A DNA stretch of 64,000 bases from Paraburkholderia sejongensis (GTDB taxonomy: Bacteria > Pseudomonadota > Gammaproteobacteria > Burkholderiales > Burkholderiaceae). A program made the position numbers and the translations under genes. The notes under the pieces are model-generated. The model was given only the letters and a program-made list of their open reading frames with translations. It was not told the DNA's origin and ran no database searches. This document shows positions 9,196-17,920 of this stretch, piece after piece. The DNA lies in contig NZ_JAJITD010000007.1 in NCBI RefSeq assembly GCF_020880815.1, positions 248,001 through 312,000 of the forward strand, written 5' to 3'. Each line of letters begins with the position of its first letter. Position 1 is the first letter of the stretch.

Positions 9196-10740
9196 ATGAA
9201 CTACGTCATCGGCGTCGATATCGGCACGCAGAGCACCAAGGCGCTGCTCGTCGATCAGCACGGCGCGATCGTCGCGCAGCACTCGGCTGCGTATCAGCCC
9301 GACACGCCGAAGCCGCTGTGGGCCGAGCAGTGGCCCGCGGTGTGGGTGAACGCGGTGCGCGAATGCGTGGCCGCGTGCGTCGCCGACGCGAAAGCGGCCG
9401 GCATCGCCGCCGCATCGATCAAGGCGCTGTGCGTGAGCAGCCTGTACGGCGGTTCGGGCATCGCGGTCGACACAGAGATGCGGCCGCTCGCGCCGTGCCT
9501 GATCTGGATGGACCGGCGCGCGACCGCGCAGGTCGAGTGGGTGCGCGAAAACGTCGATCTCGAACGGCTTTATACGATCACCGGCAACGGCGTCGACAGT
9601 TACTACGGCTACACGAAGATGCTGTGGCTGCGCGAGAACCAGCCGGACGTATGGGCGCATACGCGCTACTTCCTGCCGCCGAACGCGTACGTGATCTATC
9701 TGCTGACCGGCGAGATTGCGGTCGATCACAGTTCGGCCGGCAATCTCGGCGGCGTGTACGACATCGCGCGGCGCGACTGGTCCGACGAAGCGCTCGACAT
9801 GCTCGGTATTCCCGCAACGATGATGCCGGAGCGTCTGGTCGAATCGTCGGAGGTGGTCGGCGGGCTGTTGTCGCAATGGAGCGCGCAGCTAGGGCTGGAC
9901 GCGGGTACCGCGATCGTCGCGGGCGGCGTCGATGCGGCGATGGCGACCTTCGCGGCCGGCGTCACGCGCGCCGGCCAGCATGTCGCGATGATCGGCACCA
10001 GCATGTGCTGGGGCTACATCAACCAGCGGGTCGACGCGCGCCACGGTTTGATCAGCATGCCGCACGTGTTCAACGGCGCTCAGGATATCTACGTATTCGG
10101 CGGCGCGATCACCGCGGGCGCGTCGGTGACGTGGTATCGCGAGCAGTTCTGTCACGCGGAGATCGAGGCCGCGCGCGCGACCGCGCACGGCGATCCGCAC
10201 CGGCTGCTCGAAGAGTCCGCCGCGCAGGTGCCGGCCGGCGCCGACGGCGTGCTGTTCCTGCCGTATCTGATGGGCGAGCGCAGTCCGGTGTGGGATGCGC
10301 AGGCGAGCGGCGCGTTTGTCGGGTTGAGCCTGTTTCATACCCGCGCGCATCTGTATCGCGCGGTGCTCGAAGGGGTGTCGTTCGCGCTGAAGCACAACAT
10401 CGACGCGGGCCGCCAGGGCGCGCAATCGCTCGACGACAAACTGATCGTGGTCGGCGGCGCCGCGCATTCGGACCTGTGGATGCAGATCATCGCCGACGTC
10501 ACCGGCTATCCGGTCTACACGATCGAGCAGGACGTCGAAGCCGCGATGGGCGCCGCGCTGCTCGCTGGGGTCGGCGCCGGGCTGGTGTCGCGCGAGGCCG
10601 CGCAGCGCGGCTGGGTCACGCTGGTCGAGCGCGCGCAGCCCGACGCGCGACGGATGGCTTTATACGAACAGCGCTTCGGCGTGTACAAGGACCTCTATCC
10701 GGCGTTGAAGCCGGTCATGCATCGTCTGCAAACATCATGA
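9196..10740 (+). CDS. FGGY-family carbohydrate kinase
   Basis: Phosphorylates a keto-sugar or polyol produced or imported by this operon. The N-terminal ATP motif is GVDIGTQSTKALLVDQ at residue 5. A second FGGY region is GGAAHSDLWMQIIADVTGYPV near residue 420, and MIGTSMCWGYINQ is in the middle. Length is 514 residues, typical. ATG 9196 follows GGAG at 9187-9190; a GTG further upstream (9136) overlaps the dehydrogenase end but would add a non-conserved leader. It is clearly different from the XylB at the left end of the window, so the locus encodes two separate FGGY kinases. The SDR start overlaps its stop in an ATGA. Substrate unknown; xylulose, ribulose, erythritol or erythrulose are all plausible. 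Confidence 0.88.
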   Translation: MNYVIGVDIGTQSTKALLVDQHGAIVAQHSAAYQPDTPKPLWAEQWPAVWVNAVRECVAACVADAKAAGIAAASIKALCVSSLYGGSGIAVDTEMRPLAPCLIWMDRRATAQVEWVRENVDLERLYTITGNGVDSYYGYTKMLWLRENQPDVWAHTRYFLPPNAYVIYLLTGEIAVDHSSAGNLGGVYDIARRDWSDEALDMLGIPATMMPERLVESSEVVGGLLSQWSAQLGLDAGTAIVAGGVDAAMATFAAGVTRAGQHVAMIGTSMCWGYINQRVDARHGLISMPHVFNGAQDIYVFGGAITAGASVTWYREQFCHAEIEAARATAHGDPHRLLEESAAQVPAGADGVLFLPYLMGERSPVWDAQASGAFVGLSLFHTRAHLYRAVLEGVSFALKHNIDAGRQGAQSLDDKLIVVGGAAHSDLWMQIIADVTGYPVYTIEQDVEAAMGAALLAGVGAGLVSREAAQRGWVTLVERAQPDARRMALYEQRFGVYKDLYPALKPVMHRLQTS

Positions 10741-11474
10741 ACGCTACTTTCGATTTTTCCGGCCGCTCGATCCTCGTGACCGGCGCCTCTAGCGGGATCG
10801 GCCGCGCGACCGTCGAAGCGCTGTGCGCGAGCGGCGCGTCGGTCGTCGCGGCCGCGCGCAACGTCAATGAACTGGCGCGGCTCGCCGAGCAAACCGGCTG
10901 CGAGCCGTTGACGCTCGACGTCGGCGACCCCGCCGCGATCGACGCGGCGCTCGCCGAGCTGCCGGTATTCGATGGACTGGTCAATTGCGCGGGGATCGCG
11001 CTGCTCGAACGCGCGGTCGATACGACCGCCGACAGTTTCGATCGCGTGCTCGCGGTGAATACCCGCGGCGCGGTGCTGGTCGCAAGGCACGTCGCGCGCG
11101 CGATGCTGGCGGCCAAGCGCGCGGGCAGCATCGTCAATGTATCGAGCCAGGCGGCGCTGGTCGCGCTCGACGATCACCTGAGCTATTCGGCGTCGAAGGC
11201 CGCGCTCGATGCGGTCACGCGCGCGCTGTGCATCGAATTGGGACCGCACGGGATTCGCGTGAACAGCGTGAACCCGACGGTCACGCTGACGCCGATGGCG
11301 GTGCTCGCGTGGAGCGATCCGGTCAAGCGCGACCCGGCGCTGGCCGCGATCCCGCTGCGGCGTTTCGCCGAGCCGGCGGAGGTCGCCGCGCCGATCATGT
11401 TTTTGCTGAGCGACGCGGCGTCGATGATCAGCGGCGTGTGCCTGCCGATCGACGGCGGCTATACGGCGAGATAA
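10737..11474 (+). CDS. Short-chain dehydrogenase, L-xylulose (dicarbonyl) reductase-like
   Basis: SDR of 245 residues. The cofactor motif is TGASSGIGRATVEAL near residue 15, NCAGIALLERAV follows near 83, the serine is in VNVSSQAALVAL, and the active site is YSASKAALDAVT. The segment VNPTVTLTPMAVLAWSDP is strikingly close to mammalian dicarbonyl/L-xylulose reductase, which supports a ketose/polyol interconversion role. It starts inside the kinase stop codon (ATGA overlap) and ends the operon. It could equally serve as a tetritol dehydrogenase; specificity is inference. Confidence 0.85.
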   Translation: MNATFDFSGRSILVTGASSGIGRATVEALCASGASVVAAARNVNELARLAEQTGCEPLTLDVGDPAAIDAALAELPVFDGLVNCAGIALLERAVDTTADSFDRVLAVNTRGAVLVARHVARAMLAAKRAGSIVNVSSQAALVALDDHLSYSASKAALDAVTRALCIELGPHGIRVNSVNPTVTLTPMAVLAWSDPVKRDPALAAIPLRRFAEPAEVAAPIMFLLSDAASMISGVCLPIDGGYTAR

Positions 11475-11478
11475 GCAC

Positions 11479-12447
11479 TCACAGCATCGTGCGCACGTGC
11501 CACAGCTCGGGGAACAGCACCACGTCGAGCATCTTGCGCAGATACGGCGCGCCGCTGGTGCCGCCGGTACCCTGCTTGAAGCCGATGATGCGCTCGACGG
11601 TGGTCACGTGGCGGAAGCGCCATTGCCGGAACGCGTCTTCGAGATCGACCAGTTCCTCGGCCATCTCGTACAGCTCCCAATGCTGCGACGGATTGCGATA
11701 GACCTCGAGCCAGGCCGCTTCGACCGATGCGTCGTGTTCGGTCGGCCGGCTCCAGTCGCGTTCGAGCCGCGCCGGCGCAATCGCGAAGCCGCGGCGCGCG
11801 AGCAGGCGCACGGCTTCGTCGTAGAACGACGGCGCTTCGAGCGACGCCTTCACCTCGGCGTAGATGTCGTCGCGATGCGCGTGCGGCTTGAGCATCTGCT
11901 CGTTCTTGTTGCCGAGCAGGAATTCGATCTGCCGGTACTGATACGACTGGAAGCCCGACGAACTGCCCAGGTACGGGCGCATCGCGGTGTATTCGGACGG
12001 CGTCATCGTCGCGAGGACGCTCCACGCCTGCACCAGCTGCTCCATGATGCGCGACACCCGCGCGAGCATCTTGAACGCGGGCGGCAACTCGTCGCGATGC
12101 ACGGCCGCGAGCGCGGCGCGCAGTTCGTACAGCGCGAGCTTCATCCACAGTTCGCTCGTCTGATGCTGGATGATGAACAGCATCTCGTTGTGATCGGGCG
12201 ATAGCGGATGCTGCGCGTCGAGCACCTTGCCGAGCGACAGATAATCGCCGTAGCTCATCGACCCGGAGAAGTCGAGTTGCGCGTCGTGCCAGCCGGTGTC
12301 GGCGGAGGCGGAGGCGGAGGCGCTGGAAGTATTGGAAGCATTTGAAGCGCCGGCCAGGGCCGTTGCCGGGTTCCGCCCATACCCAAACGGGCAGCCTTGC
12401 GCGGCCGGTTCTTCCGGCAAGCCCGGCGTGTGCATGTGATCGTTCAT
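11479..12447 (-). CDS. kynA: Tryptophan 2,3-dioxygenase
   Basis: Haem enzyme opening the indole ring of L-tryptophan to N-formylkynurenine, the first step of the kynurenine pathway. Diagnostic segments are SMSYGDYLSLGKVLDAQHP, HNEMLFIIQHQTSELWMKLA with the substrate-side His, YQYRQIEFLLGNKN, and WRFRHVTTVERIIGFKQGTG, which holds the haem His. The C-terminus is short, as in bacterial enzymes (322 residues). The N-terminal 45 residues are a variable Ala/Ser tract; its SASASA part comes from a 6-bp GGCGGA repeat at 12301-12318. It is the last gene of kynB-kynU-kynA, 10 bp after kynU. Confidence 0.95.
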   Translation of the reverse strand: MNDHMHTPGLPEEPAAQGCPFGYGRNPATALAGASNASNTSSASASASADTGWHDAQLDFSGSMSYGDYLSLGKVLDAQHPLSPDHNEMLFIIQHQTSELWMKLALYELRAALAAVHRDELPPAFKMLARVSRIMEQLVQAWSVLATMTPSEYTAMRPYLGSSSGFQSYQYRQIEFLLGNKNEQMLKPHAHRDDIYAEVKASLEAPSFYDEAVRLLARRGFAIAPARLERDWSRPTEHDASVEAAWLEVYRNPSQHWELYEMAEELVDLEDAFRQWRFRHVTTVERIIGFKQGTGGTSGAPYLRKMLDVVLFPELWHVRTML

Positions 12448-12457
12448 TCCCGACTCC

Positions 12458-13708
12458 TCAGGTCACCGCGCCGCGCGCGGCAAATTCCGGGGCTCGCCAG
12501 CTTTCGCGAGCCAGCACGTCGCGCAGCGTTTCGACCGCATCCCACACATCGACGAAGCGCGTATAGAGCGGCGTGAAGCCGAAGCGCAGCACATGCGGTT
12601 CGCGATAATCGCCGATCACGCCGCGCGCGATCAGCGCCTGCATCACTTCATAGCCATGCGGATGTTCGAAGCTCGCATGCGAGCCGCGTTGCACGTGCTC
12701 GCGCGGCGTGACGAGCTTGAGCGCAAACTCGCCGCAGCGCGACTCGACCAGCTCGATAAACAGATCGGTCAACGCGAGCGACTTGCGGCGGATCGCCTGC
12801 ATATCGGTTTGCAGGAACACGTCGAGCCCGCATTCGACCAGCGCCATCGACACCATCGGCTGCGTGCCGCACAGATAGCGCGCGATGCCCGGATCGGGCT
12901 GATACGTCGGATTCATTTCGAACGGCGCGCGATGTCCCCACCAGCCCGACAGCGGCTGCGCGAATTCGGCCTGATGGCGTTTGGGCACCCACACGAACGC
13001 GGGCGAGCCGGGGCCGCCGTTCAGATACTTGTAGGTGCAGCCGACCGCATAGTCCGCGCCGACGCCGTTCAGATCGACCGGCACCGCGCCCGCCGAGTGC
13101 GCGAGGTCCCACAGCGCGAGCGCGCTCTTGTCGTGGATCAGCTTCGTCAACGCGGCCATGTCGTGCATAGAGCCGGTGCGGTAGTTCACGTGCGTGATCA
13201 TTGCGATCGCGGTGTCGTCGCCGATTGCGGCGGGCAACTCCGAAGGGTCGTCGACGAGGCGCAGTTCGTAGCCGCGATCGAGCTGCTCGATCAGGCCTTG
13301 CGCGATATACAGGTCGCTCGGGAAATTCGAGCGCTCGGACACGATCACGCGCCGCTTCGGATCGCGTGCATAGGCGACCCGCAGCGCGGCCGACAGCACC
13401 TTGAACAGGTTGATCGAAATCGTATCGGTGATCACGACTTCGTCTTCGGCCGCGCCGATCAGCGGCGCGAGCTTGTTGCCCAGGCGCCGCGGCAGCGCGA
13501 ACCAGCCCGCGCTGTTCCAGCTGCGGATCAGGCCTTCGCCCCATTCGGCGCCGATCACGGTTTGCGCGCGCTGCGCGGCCGCGGCCGGCGGCACGCCGAG
13601 CGAGTTGCCGTCCAGGTAGATGGTGGTCGGCGACAGCGCGAACTGGTCGCGCAGCGGCGCGAGCGGGTCGGCGGCATCGAGCGCCAGGGCTTCGTCACGA
13701 TGGTTCAT
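12458..13708 (-). CDS. kynU: Kynureninase
   Basis: PLP enzyme cleaving L-kynurenine to anthranilate and L-alanine. Visible motifs are IYLDGNSLGVPP near residue 34, WNSAGWFALPRRLGNKLAPL, DTISINLFKVLSAAL, the PLP aspartate segment ALWDLAHSAGAVPVDL, and the cofactor lysine in VGCTYKYLNGGPGSPAF. ATG 13708 starts the conserved protein at 416 residues; an in-frame upstream start at 13783 adds a proline-rich stretch with no support. It lies 107 bp after kynB and 10 bp before kynA. Together the three genes convert tryptophan to anthranilate. Confidence 0.95.
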   Translation of the reverse strand: MNHRDEALALDAADPLAPLRDQFALSPTTIYLDGNSLGVPPAAAAQRAQTVIGAEWGEGLIRSWNSAGWFALPRRLGNKLAPLIGAAEDEVVITDTISINLFKVLSAALRVAYARDPKRRVIVSERSNFPSDLYIAQGLIEQLDRGYELRLVDDPSELPAAIGDDTAIAMITHVNYRTGSMHDMAALTKLIHDKSALALWDLAHSAGAVPVDLNGVGADYAVGCTYKYLNGGPGSPAFVWVPKRHQAEFAQPLSGWWGHRAPFEMNPTYQPDPGIARYLCGTQPMVSMALVECGLDVFLQTDMQAIRRKSLALTDLFIELVESRCGEFALKLVTPREHVQRGSHASFEHPHGYEVMQALIARGVIGDYREPHVLRFGFTPLYTRFVDVWDAVETLRDVLARESWRAPEFAARGAVT

Positions 13709-13815
13709 GGTGGGTCCGGGGTACGGTCGGGAGGGTGGGTCTGTAGTGTTGGTCTGGAGCGGGGGTTCGGGTCGAGCGCTCAACTGCGCTCAATGTCCGT
13801 TGGTGTCCGTCAGTG

Positions 13816-14448
13816 TCATTCGGGCAGCAAACGCAGTACCGCGCGCACCGGGCTCGCGTCGAGCGTGGTCAGCTTCAGCGGCAGCGCGATCAGTTCGTAG
13901 TCGCCGGGCTCGACCGCGTCGAGCACGATCCCTTCGAGGATCGCCATCCGGTGCGCGCGAATCCGCTGATGTGCGTCCATCGTCTTCGATTCCTGCGGGT
14001 CGAGCGACGGCGTATCGATGCCGATCAGCTTCACGCCATGTTCGGCGAGCAGGTCGATGGTCTGCGGCGCGACCGCGCAGAAACCGCTGTCCCACTCGCG
14101 CGTCGGCGCCTTTTTGTAAGTGCGTAGTAAGACTCGCGGCGGCAGGTCGTCGAGCGCGCCGGTCAGGTGTTGTGGCGTCACAACAGGCGATGCGCCGATG
14201 CAATGAATCACCCGGCATATACCCAGATAGGTATCGAGCGGCACGTCGCCGATCGCGGCGCCGTTCGCGTCGTAATGGAGCGGCGCGTCGGTGTGCGCGC
14301 CGGTGTGCGGCGAGATCGTCAGACGCGCGACGTTGACCGGCGAGCCCGCGTCCATGCGCCACACGCGCTCGATGCCGACCGGTGTGTCGCCTGGCCAGAC
14401 GGGCGTGCTGCTGTCGACGGCGGGGGTAATGTCCCAGAGGGTGCGCAT
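13816..14448 (-). CDS. kynB: Kynurenine formamidase (cyclase family)
   Basis: Metal-dependent hydrolase removing formate from N-formylkynurenine. The protein begins LWDITPAVDSSTPVWPGDTP and carries the metal-binding cyclase motif SPHTGAHTDAPLHYDANG near residue 48. The segment GIDTPSLDPQESKTMDAHQ near 145 is conserved in bacterial KynB. Length is 210 residues, as expected. It is the first gene of the leftward kyn operon and is divergent from the Lrp regulator across 130 bp that hold a palindrome (14498-14512). Confidence 0.95.
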   Translation of the reverse strand: MRTLWDITPAVDSSTPVWPGDTPVGIERVWRMDAGSPVNVARLTISPHTGAHTDAPLHYDANGAAIGDVPLDTYLGICRVIHCIGASPVVTPQHLTGALDDLPPRVLLRTYKKAPTREWDSGFCAVAPQTIDLLAEHGVKLIGIDTPSLDPQESKTMDAHQRIRAHRMAILEGIVLDAVEPGDYELIALPLKLTTLDASPVRAVLRLLPE

Positions 14449-14497
14449 GGCGGCGGTCGCGGAAAGTGTCTATGGGGGAATGATAGTAGTGAGGCCG

Positions 14498-14512
14498 CGC
14501 AATGTGATTGCG
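14498..14512. promoter_or_regulatory. 15-bp palindrome between kynB and the Lrp gene, candidate Lrp/KynR operator
   Basis: CGCAAT and ATTGCG are perfectly complementary around a GTG centre. The site lies 50 bases upstream of kynB and 67 upstream of the divergent regulator, where an Lrp-family autoregulator that also controls kyn genes would be expected to bind. A CATAAT hexamer at 14544-14549 could be the -10 box of the regulator. Binding is inferred, not shown. Confidence 0.5.
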
Positions 14513-14578
14513 AAATAATCTCCTTCTTCGGCGTGTCTTGGAACATAATTTGAGTCAAACGGAAAAGGGAGACCGAAT

Positions 14579-15094
14579 ATGAACGCGATCTCACTCGACG
14601 CCACCGATTGCCGTATTTTGACGGTGCTTCAGCAGGAAGGACGGATCAGCAATCTGGATCTCGCGGAGCGCATCTCGCTATCGCCATCGGCCTGTTTGCG
14701 ACGCTTGCGTCTGCTGGAAGAGCAGGGCGTGATCGAACACTATCGCGCGTGCCTGAACCGCGAAGTGCTCGGCTTCGAACTCGAAGCGTTCGTGCAGGTG
14801 TCGATGCGCAACGACCAGCAGAACTGGCACGAGCGCTTCGCCGACGAACTGCGCGACTGGCCGGAAGTGGTCGGCGCGTTCGTCGTCACCGGCGAGACCC
14901 ATTACCTGTTGCGGGTCCTCGCGCACAATCTCAAACACTATTCGGATTTCGTGCTCAACCGCCTGTACAAGGCGCCGGGCGTGATGGACATTCGCTCGAA
15001 CATCGTGCTCGAGACGCTGAAGGAAGATTCCGGCGTGCCGGTGTCGCTGGTGAAGAAGACGAGCGGGCATGGGGCCGCGCACAACGACCGGTGA
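14579..15094 (+). CDS. kynR: Lrp/AsnC-family regulator of the kyn genes
   Basis: Small DNA-binding regulator with an N-terminal winged HTH (DCRILTVLQQEGRISNLDLAERISLS, in which LAERISLSPSACLRRLRLL is the recognition region) and a C-terminal RAM ligand domain (about 70-150) with VVGAFVVTGETHYLLRVL. It is 171 residues long, with about 15 extra residues at the C-terminus. AAGGGAGA precedes the ATG. Its position divergent from kynBUA matches kynurenine-responsive Lrp activators known in other proteobacteria; the symbol is therefore based on context. Confidence 0.85.
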   Translation: MNAISLDATDCRILTVLQQEGRISNLDLAERISLSPSACLRRLRLLEEQGVIEHYRACLNREVLGFELEAFVQVSMRNDQQNWHERFADELRDWPEVVGAFVVTGETHYLLRVLAHNLKHYSDFVLNRLYKAPGVMDIRSNIVLETLKEDSGVPVSLVKKTSGHGAAHNDR

Positions 15095-15168
15095 CGAGGG
15101 CGGGGCTGCCGCCGGTTGCGCGAGTTAGCGCGACGCGCGCACTTTGCTGTGGCGGCGCGGCGCTTCAC

Positions 15169-15678
15169 TCAAAGCGGATCGAGACCGTGGAATTTGCCGC
15201 CCTGGAACACCAGCGGCGAAATCTCGGCGGCCTTCTCGTGCACGCCGCAACGCTCCACTTCGCCGACGAAAATCACGTGGTCGCCTTCGTCGTAGCGGCT
15301 GCGGTTATGGCATTCGAACCACGCGAGCGCGCCGTCCAGCACCGGCATTCCGGAGTCGCCCGCGGCGTGCGACACGCCTTCGAAACGATCCCCTTTGACA
15401 GTCGCGAAGCGCTTGCACAGATCGAGCTGCGACGCGGCCAGCACGTTGATCACGTAGTGGCTGTTCGCGCGGAACACCGGCATCGACGCCGAGCGCGTCG
15501 CGAGCGACCACAGCACCAGCGGCGGATCGAGCGAAACCGAGTTGAACGAACTGGCGGTGATGCCGACCAGCTGGCCGCTCGCCGCGCGCGTGGTGATCAC
15601 GGTGACGCCGGTCGCGAACTGGCCGAGCGCCTGCTTGAATGCGGTCTGGTCGAAGTTGGGAGGGCTCGCGCGCTTCAT
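15169..15678 (-). CDS. Flavin reductase-like (FMN-binding split barrel) protein
   Basis: Likely NAD(P)H:flavin oxidoreductase supplying reduced flavin to a monooxygenase, or a related FMN protein. Motifs are LGQFATGVTVITT near residue 17, GITASSFNSVSLDPPLVLWSL near 37, and DGALAWFECHNRSRYDEGDH and VIFVGEVERCG toward the end; these are characteristic of the HpaC/NtaB family. I start at ATG 15678 (169 residues), because the family begins just before the F-x-x-A-L-x-x-F-A-T-G segment; an upstream in-frame start at 15858 adds 60 unsupported residues. No monooxygenase partner lies next to it. The 397 bp between this gene and msrA show no gene, only a TATACT hexamer at 15922-15927. Confidence 0.82.
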   Translation of the reverse strand: MKRASPPNFDQTAFKQALGQFATGVTVITTRAASGQLVGITASSFNSVSLDPPLVLWSLATRSASMPVFRANSHYVINVLAASQLDLCKRFATVKGDRFEGVSHAAGDSGMPVLDGALAWFECHNRSRYDEGDHVIFVGEVERCGVHEKAAEISPLVFQGGKFHGLDPL

Positions 15679-16075
15679 CGGGGCAGGGTCCCCGGCACGC
15701 GCGGTGCTGAGACCCGGCGCAGGCGCGAATAAGAGCGCAGAGTTGCGCGGCTGGAAGCGAGTGATTCGAAAGTCATGGTGAAAATCGTCGATTTCCGCAA
15801 TTTTAACTGCAATCGATGCGGGCGCCGCAGCGCAATGCGTGCCGTTTTCAATACGCATGCCGGGGCGGAGCGTTCGAACTCGCGCCGTCCATCTTCTTCA
15901 CCCGACCCGCGCGTGCGTTTCTATACTCGATACACTGAGCCGCACGATTCGCTCGACGCGGCACCGCGCGTTCACGATCTTTTGACACGCGTTTTCGGCC
16001 ATATATTCCGATCCGGTGGCGGTTGCAATGCGGGCCGCCGGTCATTTTTCTGTATCTGATTCTGGGGTGAAGCTT

Positions 16076-16615
16076 ATGAACGAGACGGCAACGCTCGGTG
16101 GCGGGTGTTTCTGGTGCCTGGAAGCGGTGTATCTGGGTGTCGAAGGCGTGAGCGCGGTCGAGTCCGGCTATGCGGGCGGTCATACGCGCGAGCCGAGCTA
16201 CGAGCAGGTTTGCGACGGCGAGACCGGCCACGCGGAAGTGGTGAAGGTCGAGTTCGATCCCGCGAAGATCAGCTATCGCGAGATTCTCGACATCTTCTTC
16301 GCGATTCACGATCCGACCCAGCTGAACCGGCAGGGCAACGACGTCGGCACGCAATACCGGTCGGTGATCTACACGCATTCCGACGCGCAGCGCGATACCG
16401 CGCTGCAGGCGATTCGCGAGATCGGCGAGCAACGCATCTACGACGGCAAGATCGTGACCGAGGTGGTGCCGCTCGACGGCAACTACTGGCCGGCCGAGGC
16501 GTATCACCAGAACTACTTCGCGCAGCATCCGAATCAGGGTTACTGCTCGTTCGTGGTCGCGCCGAAGGTCGCGAAATTCCGCCAGAAGTTCGCGCACCGG
16601 ATCAAGGCGGGGTGA
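16076..16615 (+). CDS. msrA: Peptide methionine-S-sulfoxide reductase A
   Basis: Repairs oxidised methionine in proteins. The N-terminal active site GGGCFWCLEAVYLGVEGV (catalytic Cys in GCFWC) is at residue 8. GYAGGHTREPSYEQVCDGETGHAE, here cited only by its parts GYAGG and GHAEVV, follows near 30. DPTQLNRQGNDVGTQYRS is near 82, and YHQNYF with NQGYCSFVVAPK ends the protein. Start ATG 16076 is preceded by GGGGTGAA; upstream in-frame starts are not conserved. Length 179 residues is normal. Its stop lies inside the end of the convergent DUF72 gene (14-base overlap). Confidence 0.95.
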   Translation: MNETATLGGGCFWCLEAVYLGVEGVSAVESGYAGGHTREPSYEQVCDGETGHAEVVKVEFDPAKISYREILDIFFAIHDPTQLNRQGNDVGTQYRSVIYTHSDAQRDTALQAIREIGEQRIYDGKIVTEVVPLDGNYWPAEAYHQNYFAQHPNQGYCSFVVAPKVAKFRQKFAHRIKAG

Positions 16616-17849
16616 CAGGCGCGGCTTCGCTTTTTGCGTCGCGCTCCTGCGCAAGTCGCGCATATGCCTCGACGATCGCTTCGGCGAGCTTCACGCAGCT
16701 GAGCGGCGCCGAACCCTCCGCCTTGTTGTTCACTGCGATCACCACCGGCTGGCCGGCCAGCGCATAGCGCGCGGCCAACTCGGCGAGCGACGCGCGCGTC
16801 GCCGGGTCTTCGTCGACGAGCCGGCTGAACGGCTCGTACTTCGCCTTCGCCTGCTCGTATTTGAAGCCGCCGTGCAGACTCCAGCGCACGATCAGCGGAC
16901 CGGCCGGCTCGCCGTCGAGCAGCGCGAGCGCCGCCGCCTGGCGCAGCGGATCGGGCATCCGCGCATGAATGCCGACGCAGTAGCGCACGCCCGCCGCCTT
17001 CAGCATCCGGATGAAACGCGGCGTCAGCAGACTCGCGTCGCGAATCTCGACCGCGTAGCAACTGCCGTCGGGCAGCGTCGGCAGCGCGCCGAAAAACTCT
17101 CCAAGACGTTCGACGAACACCGCCGGCTGCGCGAGCATCTGATCCGGCAGCGGCGAGAACTGGAACACCAGCGCGCCGGCTTTCGCGCCGAGTCCTTCGA
17201 GACAGGGCGTGACGAACTCGTCGATCGCCATCTGCGCGTTCAGAAAACACGGATTCAGCGATACCGGCTCGCCGCGTTCGGCGCGCACGGTTGCGTCGGT
17301 GATCGTCATCGGCGCTTTGACGATGAAGCGGAAGTGCTCGGGCACCTGCTGCGCGTAACGTAGGTATTCGGTGACGGTCAGCGCCTGGTAGAACGAACGG
17401 TCGATGCTGACCGTCTTTAGCAGCGGATGCGCGCCGTACGCGCTCAGGCCTTCGCGCGAGAGTTTGCTGTTGCTGTAATCGTCGCCGTAGACGATTCCGC
17501 TCCAGCCGGGAAACGACCATGTCGATGTGCCCAGGTGAATCTGCGGCGGCAGTTGAGCGGCGAGCGCGAGCAGTTCCGGCGACGGCGGCGCGGCGAGGAT
17601 TTCTCGGGTACGGCGTTTTTTCGGTGGCGCCGAGGATGCGGGGGCGGGGGCGGGGGCGGGTCGATCGTCCGCAGCCGAAGCCGTGGCCTCTGCCGTGGCC
17701 TCGGCCGCCGCTGGCGGCGCGGCCCCGGGTTCGACCGGCATCCCGAACAGATCGAACTGCCCGGCGTCGCCGGCAGCCTGCTGTGCAACTTCGCGATTGC
17801 CGTCGCCGTTCAACGGCTCGTCAACTTCACTCGTGCCACTGTGGTCCAT
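16602..17849 (-). CDS. DUF72 domain protein (YecE-like)
   Basis: Conserved protein of unknown function with a TIM-barrel-like DUF72 domain. Typical segments are HLGTSTWSFPGWSGIVYGD near residue 97, VSIDRSFYQALTVTEYLRYA, FIVKAPMTITDA, VFQFSPLP, CYAVEIRDASLL and IVRWSLHGGFKYEQAK. The first 90 residues are a Pro/Ala-rich linker with a PAPAPAP tract from a GGGGCG hexanucleotide repeat near 17638-17660. Translation may therefore start later, or the extension may be real but disordered. It overlaps the msrA end antisense by 14 bases. Family is sure, molecular role unknown. Confidence 0.85.
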   Translation of the reverse strand: MDHSGTSEVDEPLNGDGNREVAQQAAGDAGQFDLFGMPVEPGAAPPAAAEATAEATASAADDRPAPAPAPASSAPPKKRRTREILAAPPSPELLALAAQLPPQIHLGTSTWSFPGWSGIVYGDDYSNSKLSREGLSAYGAHPLLKTVSIDRSFYQALTVTEYLRYAQQVPEHFRFIVKAPMTITDATVRAERGEPVSLNPCFLNAQMAIDEFVTPCLEGLGAKAGALVFQFSPLPDQMLAQPAVFVERLGEFFGALPTLPDGSCYAVEIRDASLLTPRFIRMLKAAGVRYCVGIHARMPDPLRQAAALALLDGEPAGPLIVRWSLHGGFKYEQAKAKYEPFSRLVDEDPATRASLAELAARYALAGQPVVIAVNNKAEGSAPLSCVKLAEAIVEAYARLAQERDAKSEAAPVTPP

Positions 17850-17920
17850 CGATATCCGGTCTGCTGTTCAGGATTGCGCCGCGGCGAGCGTCTCATGCAC
17901 GCGGCTGCGGCGCAAGCGCG

